DNA of 64,000 bases from positions 50,718,909 to 50,782,908 of the forward strand of contig CM034547.1 in assembly GCA_020055645.1 (NCBI GenBank), written 5' to 3'. The stretch is from Tomocerus qinae. Its lineage: Eukaryota; Arthropoda; Collembola; Entomobryomorpha; Tomoceridae. The notes under the pieces are model-generated. The model ran no database searches and was not told the DNA's origin. It worked only from the letters and a program-made list of their open reading frames with translations. The translations under genes and the position numbers were made by a program. Numbering within the stretch: the first letter of the stretch is position 1; each line of letters opens with the position of its first letter. Positions 52,701-61,700 of this stretch are shown here, piece after piece.

Positions 52701-55700
52701 CTCCATCAACATCGGCATACACTGGTCCCCAATTTGATCACACCTATGAGAATTCTTCAGGTAAAGATTGACGGATCGACTGGAAAATTACTGAAAATTA
52801 TTTTGAAAACTCCTGCCAACTTTTATAGCACTGGTGAAATAAGGCGCGAATTTATTCTTGGTTACAACTAAATATATTTTATTTTATTATGCAGGGCATT
52901 ACCTTATGGTAGACATGAAAAAGAAGGACCAAATGTTGACCAGGGCTGTTCTTCTCAGCCCAATTTTTGCTCCACCTCCTAATTACCATCGGAATGTTAG
53001 CTCTCCATACTTTAGTAGCTGTCAGGTATGAATCTCATCTAAATTAAATTACTAATGAAAAGATTTTGGAACTAATACATTTTAGTTTGGTTCCAGCAAA
53101 CAATTACTTTTGTTGGACTTACGGACATACAGTTCCTAATTATTATAACACTTTTCATTGTCCTCTAACTCAAAACAATGAATTACACGTTTGAGAGAGA
53201 GGGTAATGTATTGTAAAATTGTAATTATAATTATAAACTTTCTGTTTTTAATGATTTCAGCTTCGATTCTTTTACCACATGTACGGACACCACATAGGAT
53301 CGTTGGACGTGGAAGTGATTCTTGTTAAGCCAACAAAATCAAAGCCTACCAGGTTTTGGGAAATTAGTAACAGCCAGGGGAATAAATGGAATCGTGTCTC
53401 AAGTTCTCTTCCTAAAATCGATAGCAAGTAGGTTGGAAATTCATCACCATTGTTTCCTTTATTACATGGCCTTTGTTTCCTGTTTATATTGCCGTTGTAA
53501 AACATATATTAACATTAACAGAAACATATTCCGAGGACAATAGTACAGCACACTATATAAAATCATAATGGCTCACGTAGAACTTTCTCCCCACTTCTCC
53601 AGCGATGTGAAATTTCAGAGACATATTAATGTATAGCTAATGCATAACGAAACGAAGTTGTAGTCGGATAGATAGAATGACAAGATAAAAGGCAGCGACC
53701 AGATTAACTTTCTCTGTGGAAATATCATTGTGGCGAAGTTCATCGGATGGTGGAACAGTGTTTACTTTTACACAGATATGATATACGTCCCCTGACTAAG
53801 GCCAAACATTCCTTCCCCTTCCCTGTTAGTTCATGTAAATTGTTGTCTGGTGATAAATTAGTCGTTTTGTATTAAAGTCTTTTGTCCTCAATGTTTATTA
53901 GATATCGTCTCCAGATCACTGCCAGTCGTGCTATTCGTGGTGCGGCCGGTGACATTGCCATAGATGACATTTCCCTCAGCCCTGAGTGTTCTAACAATGG
54001 TAACAAACACTTCACTGTTTGTAATTTATTATCAGCATTTGCTATTAGCTTTTCCAATTCATTTTCTTTATTTACATATTCAAATAATCTACATTCATTA
54101 TGTCATCCTCTATGGGTTAAACATAGTATTGTTACGTTACAATACAACTACGCGCTGTGATAGTATAATTATTATATTAGCCTGGGGATGCAATGGTGCT
54201 CGTTGACTTCCTATTATTATGTTTGCCATTTTGCAGTCTATTCTACTTATTTTCTTTCGTTTGTACGAGTGCTGTGTTAATGCTTAAAAGAGAAAGTTCA
54301 TCCTTATCCGGTAAATGCATTATGCATGCCTAATGAAATTAAGCTTTATTATATATTATTAAACTGTTATAATATAGCTATAAACTATAACATGCATTTA
54401 TAGACTTTCACTAACATTTATGTTTATATTTGTGACCCTTTTCACAGTTTATTTAATTATTTTATGCTTTTAACATGCTAATTGCGTTCTCTTAACATAT
54501 ATGTATTTAGACTTGCATCAAATTCATTCAAATTGATAGATTGCCCAGATAGTTTGGAAAACAAAAGTATTTCAATTCAATAAAATAGGTGTATCCCCGA
54601 TTTGCAGTATAACCTAAAATCATAGTGTTTGATCGCTTTTTTTGTATGCCGAAATTAAATATTTTTTATCACAATGAATGATTGGGATGAATAATATAGT
54701 TTATTTATTCTTGTATTACTATTATAGTCTACTTCCGTTGGCGTGATATTTATTTGTATTTATTTCTGCGATTCTAGGAATTGGAATTTACGAAAAGGGT
54801 TACAACTGGACAGCACTGCTCGAAGCTCCTGGTAGGTTTCTTCAATTTTTGTGTATTTATAGTCTATATACCTGTCTTAATTGAAACATTAAGACTGGTA
54901 TACTTTTACAATGATTGACATAACAGCATTGCATTGTGGCAAAAGAAGGGGTGGATATATTAAGGCTTCCGTCAAAATAATTTGCTTAATGTTTAAAGAC
55001 CTTTCTTAAACCTTATCCTATATTGAAAAGCTTAAAGACATTGTTTTGTATGATGTATATCAAAAGAATAAAAATCACCACAAATCCCCGTATCACCATC
55101 TGAGACTTTCTTCGCCTCTCTATGCTATCATCAAATCTATCTTAAAATTACAGTAAGGACAAAGGAAGAGTAAATACCAAACTTCAATTGAAGATTTCTA
55201 TTTAGTTTAGATTGAATTTAAAATCACTTTATTGCCGTTTGTATTTGCAGTCTGAAGAGTTGTGACTTTAAGTAGGGTTTAGAGAGTTTTTGCTACGTAA
55301 TATGTTATTAAGTAGTAGTCTTATTATTTTTATAGTGAATAAGAACATTTTGATTCTGCTTTATTACAGATCCTCCGGATAATGATACCCAGAATATCAC
55401 CAGTAAGTCATTTTAATTTACAATTTACTTCTAATGGTCGTTTTAGGTTTGAGGAAAAATTTGTGCTATGTATTGTTCGCTCGTATAATTGATTATGTTC
55501 TTCGAATCACGTACCTTGATAATAATTGAATTATAATATTATTAATATTCATTGGATGGTAGGGTTTAGCAGATATAATATAGTTTTAAAAAAGCAATTG
55601 ATGTGAGTATTTATTTAGACTGCCACTATACAGCTACATAACACATACATTACGTAGACAGATATATTTATTTGGTCCTTTTTTCATGAAGAAGTGGACA

Positions 55701-58700
55701 GGCATTGCAGAACTAGAAACGAAGTTCGTTTGTTCCTCATTGCTCGCTTTTGTGTTTGATAATTAGTTTTGCAATTTGTTAAAGTCAAAAAATAGAATTA
55801 GAATCTTCAATCAAGCAGCCAAGCACGAGGCTAGGATCTGACTCTGGAGATTTCGTGCTCTTCATCACGAAGCACAAGGTTCCACAACAAAATTCTTTAT
55901 TGCGTCGTGTTCATATCCGAGCAAGTTCTGTAAGTAAGATGCTAGGAATTTCTATTTTGTACAGAACGGAACTGGGAGTAATTCCATAATAGCTGGGAGA
56001 TAGTTTCTGTTGTGTGCTCGTCGACTGAGTTTTGTAGTTCTAGTTCTGTAGAAACTTGTCTTGTACTTTAAGTCAGTTGAAATTTAGTGTCGCCTATTGG
56101 TCTATTGAATGGCATAAATTTTGTCATGCACAATGAAAAGAGAAATTCGATTCAACTGGAAATTCCAAGTCAAAGACTGCAAATTGAGGTACACTACGAG
56201 AAATTCCTTTAACAATTAGTTGAATGATAAATAAATATTCCGTGCTCCGGTTCTACGATTTCTTACTCTGCAGCAAGCAATGGTATTGGTCGATATAATT
56301 AAATTGCATGCGGTTCAACAAAAGTTGGGAAAGAAACTTAGGATTTCTAATGAATGAGACACTTCCGTGATAATTAATGGAGTTTAATTTATTTCTTATA
56401 CTTACAAGAAGCCAACAATGGCGAACAGGAAAAGTCAAATCTAAGCACCGGGGCTGGTATAAAAATTAAATGTAAAAGAACAATAATAATGAGGATCATA
56501 ACTATAACTATTTTACACAAGTAATCGCCATCCCGAGACCCGAGGTTATTGTGTTGTAACATATAGAATAAAAACGAAATATCAAAGTAGTAGTTGAAAT
56601 GTACTGAGATTATTACAAGTTTAATATAGCTTATAGGTAAGAATGAAGAATGAGACTGAGAATTAATTAATACTTTGTTCGATGATACTATGAGAAAGGC
56701 TTGTGTACTATTTCGATTTTTTAAGCAGAAAACTAGATACAAACCATTACTTACAGATTTATTTGATGCTTTTAGAGTACACATTTACAACTTGCAACAA
56801 TACCGGAAGATATGGTCCCACTCAAGAGCAATGTGTGGCAGCTTATAACGGTTCTTCTCTGTTTTCATCCGTGACCATAGATTCCCAAATCCCAGGCGTA
56901 CAAATTTGGAACATTCCGCAGACAAATCATTACACGTAAGTTATTTTATTTCTGCTTATGTAATCACCACTAACCGTAGTAGTAATACAAAGTTTAATAT
57001 TTTCATAGCCAACGTTTTTTTCATGAACATTTTTGTGTGAGTGTGTGTACAAACAAACATGACTTGAGTTGTGCACCTACAGCCTGTCACGCTGTCATGT
57101 ACTCGTATATACTCACAAAACTATTAGTAGTACCGATGATTGGAATTATGTTAATAAACAGCCTAAAATCAGCTTTTCAGTAAACTTTACGTATAATTAG
57201 GTAAATTTGTGCTGCCGGCCGGTCATAAAACTAATATTTAGTCATTATTTATTTGTTCAAGATTTAATGATTAATCCGTGGATGTATTTAGGTAGTCTGT
57301 TTTTCTAATTTTTTTAACGCAAACTCCAAGCATAAATGTTAGAAAAACAAACCTGAGTTCGAGTAGGGTGATGCACAACTAAATGTCACTTCTGTATAAT
57401 AGGAATGAACCGTTGCTAAAGGTCCATTTGTATTCTTTGAGTTTCGTAGATAAAACCAAACTTTTTCAATAGAACCATCTGATTGAAAGACTGAATCAGG
57501 CAGATGGACGGGCTTCTTTCATCATGTCTTCTTTCCCTAGACTTCATTTCATTTTAAGGCAATTAGTAATTGATTAGTAGTCAGGAATGATGGAAAGGAA
57601 AGTCAAAATATAAAGTAGGGAGAGACTTTGATAACACAGAATCAAATGTCCTCTGAAGTTCTAAAGAATCATCACATCATTCTTCTTTCCATTATATTGT
57701 TGTGTAAATACTTACCCCTCTTCTAGAGCACCTCAAATAACTAGCGTCGTAACTATTGTGAAATGAAAATGGATCCATTCTCATACCATGTGGGATGCGA
57801 ATCGAAAGGAAAAACATTCTAATTTTCAGAGCTCAATGTAGAACAAATATAACAAGACTATCTTTATTTATTTGCCGACAAACTCTAGTGAAAGTCATTG
57901 ATGAGTGAAAAGTAAATGAAAGGAATGAATTGTTTGAGAATGGGTTGGATCGGAATGTTGACGTTCTTTCCATTGTACTCTGTTCTGTACTTTGTTTTGG
58001 GTTACAGTTTGTTCACGACTTCCCTTCCAGGTTATTTCAGTTTGACTTTCGTTCACTAGCAGTGGATACATAAGTGAAGGCAATCAAAAGATTTGTAGTA
58101 CGTTTATAGTTTTGTAAAGTAAATATCTGGTGCTCGGTGCTCTCATCAAGTGGAGAAAGCCAATAAATGTGACATGGATGTGTAAATTTTGAAATGTAAT
58201 AATTCTTACCCTGCAAATGCTCATAGAACATGAATTCAAATAAATCTGTGCGAAGATTTCAATTGCAACTTTCAACTCTGTCTGTTGAAAATTTGTCAAC
58301 TTAATACATTAGGTTAAGAATTGCTATTTGATCCATAAATATGTACTTGGATTATCAGATTTCAGACTACTAGTTAGTATCCGTTTCGTTATTTTGCTAA
58401 ACAATGTGTTTATACAATCTACAGCTTAAAGTTTTTCATTTACCTTAGGGGCTCAAAGATGGGATTGTGACAAAGTTGTGCTTGCTAGTCTTGTTATTTA
58501 GGTCTTAAGATTTGGAAAGATTTGCAGAAAGTTATAAAATGCAGTACTAGAATGCAAAATTGCAAACCTTTTATATAAATCCATGCTTTACTACTGAATG
58601 ATATGCAGTCGTAGTAAAGAATACTCTTACTCTTAGTTAGTACCACTTGCGATTCTTTACTTTTCTTCCTTGTTCCATATTTATATTGAGTTTTAGAGAA

Positions 58701-61700
58701 TCCCTCAGGATGTAACACTAACAGTCCTTGAACAAACATTTCTGCTGATCATTATGTTATTATATACCAGGAAACTCATCTTAAGACATCGTAAAGCCAT
58801 GAAATTCATTAAGATGGGGTTTTCATCCTTTATATAAGTGTCTAATTTTTTACGTTGTGAAGTAACAGTATAGGCTTGCGGAATCATATTTTCGGAACAG
58901 AATTGTGAATTTGAATTAGTAACCTCCGGTTGTAGTCTCAAGAGAAGCTTTCCGTAGAGTGTGACCTCCTATAAACATAAATTTAGAGATGTAGTATAAT
59001 AAAAGTAATCTGCATATAAAAGATATCTTCGCAATTCCGCAGAGTTTGTAAATCTCTGTAGGATGTAGACCTTAGACATAGGCATAAAATGTTCTCTTCT
59101 CTTCGTCAACTGCTATTGTATTCATTTTCATCATTCACGGAATTCTTGGCATTTGCATTTACTTGACTTCACTAACACACATATAGATGCGAATCCGAAC
59201 ATGCATTCAAACAGATAGATACATAGATTTCTTTGCGAGTACAATAGATGAAATTTACATAGGTACCTATGTGTATGGATGTGCGCAATAAGCTATATTA
59301 TATGTACTACTAACACTATATACTAGCAGACTAACATAAGTACATTTGTGTTTGCGTGAACTAAGATATAACTTTTTGAGTTCCTTGTGTTGTTGCTGTT
59401 TGCTTTCTGTGTTGATGTTGCAATGTAGGGAGATGATCAGCACACGTTTTCAGTGAATCCAACGACGTAGTAGAGTTATGCAAGCAGAATACTTAAAAAT
59501 GGATGTAGAAGGGATCCGTAGTTATAGAAGTAGTAGACTTACATTTGGTGCTATCTGTTTGTGCCTGAATAATAATACTTTCTGATCCTTCCTGGCATAG
59601 GTGCTTTCACTCTATCTGTCTCTCTGCTTTCTATTCTTCACATTTCGTCTCTTCCGTGAAAATTGGAATTGAGGCCAACACAGTCGACAAAAGGAGAATC
59701 GAAATGAAAAGATCCCTCTCCTGTCATTACAAAGGAAGCAAGTATAAGTATGGTTCTTGCTGGCCATGTCTGCAGGGAAAGATGAAAGCTTGAACCTATT
59801 TAACTTTTCTATGAACCTCTGTATATTGGGGAAATACGGGAATGGAGACGCGTTAGAGAACGATATGCTCATTTCATACCTTTCATACAGCAACATAAAT
59901 GGAGAAAACGTTTTATGTACGGAGACATAATGTTTACTGCCTCCGTAACTTGTAATATAGTAGCACTGCCCTGCAATATAGCTGGTAGAAAAGAAAGCAT
60001 TTGCAAGTAAAGAGACTTAAGATGTATTTATGTGAGACTTACTATTTCTTTACAAAAAACATTCTTATTCAGAGAGTCAGCAGTCAGCACTAAATTTCTC
60101 TTTCCAAGATGATGGACAAAAGGCTTGCCAATACAAGATAATAGCGTCTATATCTATTGTAGGCTTAAGCTGCGAAAGTCTGACCAACCGTGAGGTAAAA
60201 GGCTAGACAATACACAATACGGGGAATGTACAAACATAATAGGTAATGTGTAGAGATGTAATAAGTGTTGAGCTGAGCGGATCACATTCAACTTCGGGTT
60301 GTCACAATTCAATACTTACCTAAAAGCTTTCCCAAAACAATTAATACCTATATTTAGACAATATTAGCAGTGCGGAGAAGGCAAATATGTGTAGGAGAAA
60401 CAGACAGACCATCTGTTTTGAAATAATGTCATTATACACGTAAAGACCTGTGTTCCTAGTATCAGGTTCTTGTGGAGGCGGAGGCTACAATTGTATGACT
60501 TCCTCCTTCTCAAGTTTTGGAAGTACATAGAGGTACAAAACCTTTTTATGGCATCTATTGACTCTGTCTGTTATGTAATATGCTGTCTGACGTAGCGAAA
60601 TCAAAACACATATTATTGTTTTAGATATGGGATTTTGTTCAATGAAAAGATACCTGCGCCACGACTCATTACTTCTGCTTGGCTTTTGTTCTATGTTGCG
60701 AAAAGTGTCTTTTATCCACCCACTTTCACCTACTTCAATAAGATTGTACGTTCGAAGTCATTGTTTGACTACCTACGTACTTATGTGGGGAAGTTTGTTC
60801 ATGTCCATAGGTGCTTACTATTGCAGAAAGTCTTTCGAAAGAGAGATTCTATTTTGTACTATTTTACTTTGAAACCAAAGATTTGGGACAACAAAGAACC
60901 TCTATAACCTTAAGTAATAAGCTCTGTCTAAAGTTATTAAGTTGACACTTCAATGAAAGTACAAAGGAAAATACCAAATAGTAGACTCAATGTGATAACA
61001 TTTTCCCTGAATTTTTTATACGATTACTTCAGAGAAGTCTTTGTTCGTTTAGGTTTATAAGAATAATATCAAATTGATCTCTACCAACGCGTAGGTGATA
61101 ATTCTGAACACCTTTCGACATGTCTTTTCTTTTGCAGTCAAACTAAGCTAATGGGATGGTCTTTTTGCAATCCGGTATATAAAACAGAAGATAACTTTCA
61201 TCTTTAGGAATTACCATTAGTCCTAAGTAACTGCAGTGTTGTAAACTTCATTCTTCATACTTGCTTGCGCAAGTAGTGGTTATAACCATAGCTGAGGTTG
61301 ACGTAATCGTGAATGCTGTTATACCTATATAGTGAAAGTATCTGAAGCATATAACGCTTTGTAGCGTTTTTTCAATTTACAAAAAACTATTAAGACAAGT
61401 GCAAAGTTTCGTCTATTTATCTTTCGAAATAGAAAGCAATGCTAAAAAGAAGTTGACTTGTTTAACAATAGGTATATTGTGTCGTAGAGTGGCATCTGGA
61501 ACTTGAATTTTAAGACATATATAGAATATATCTAGGGATCTTTTGAATCTAACAATGGGAATCAGGTGTGGCTGACGTGATAGCTTGTGGCATTTTGTCA
61601 TTGTCACAGCCAGTTCCTTGGTGGGCTTGATTTTTTATTCATTTAACAATGCAATAAGAGAAAAGTGGTTTTTTCTTTGTCTGAAGATGTTCTATAGTTC

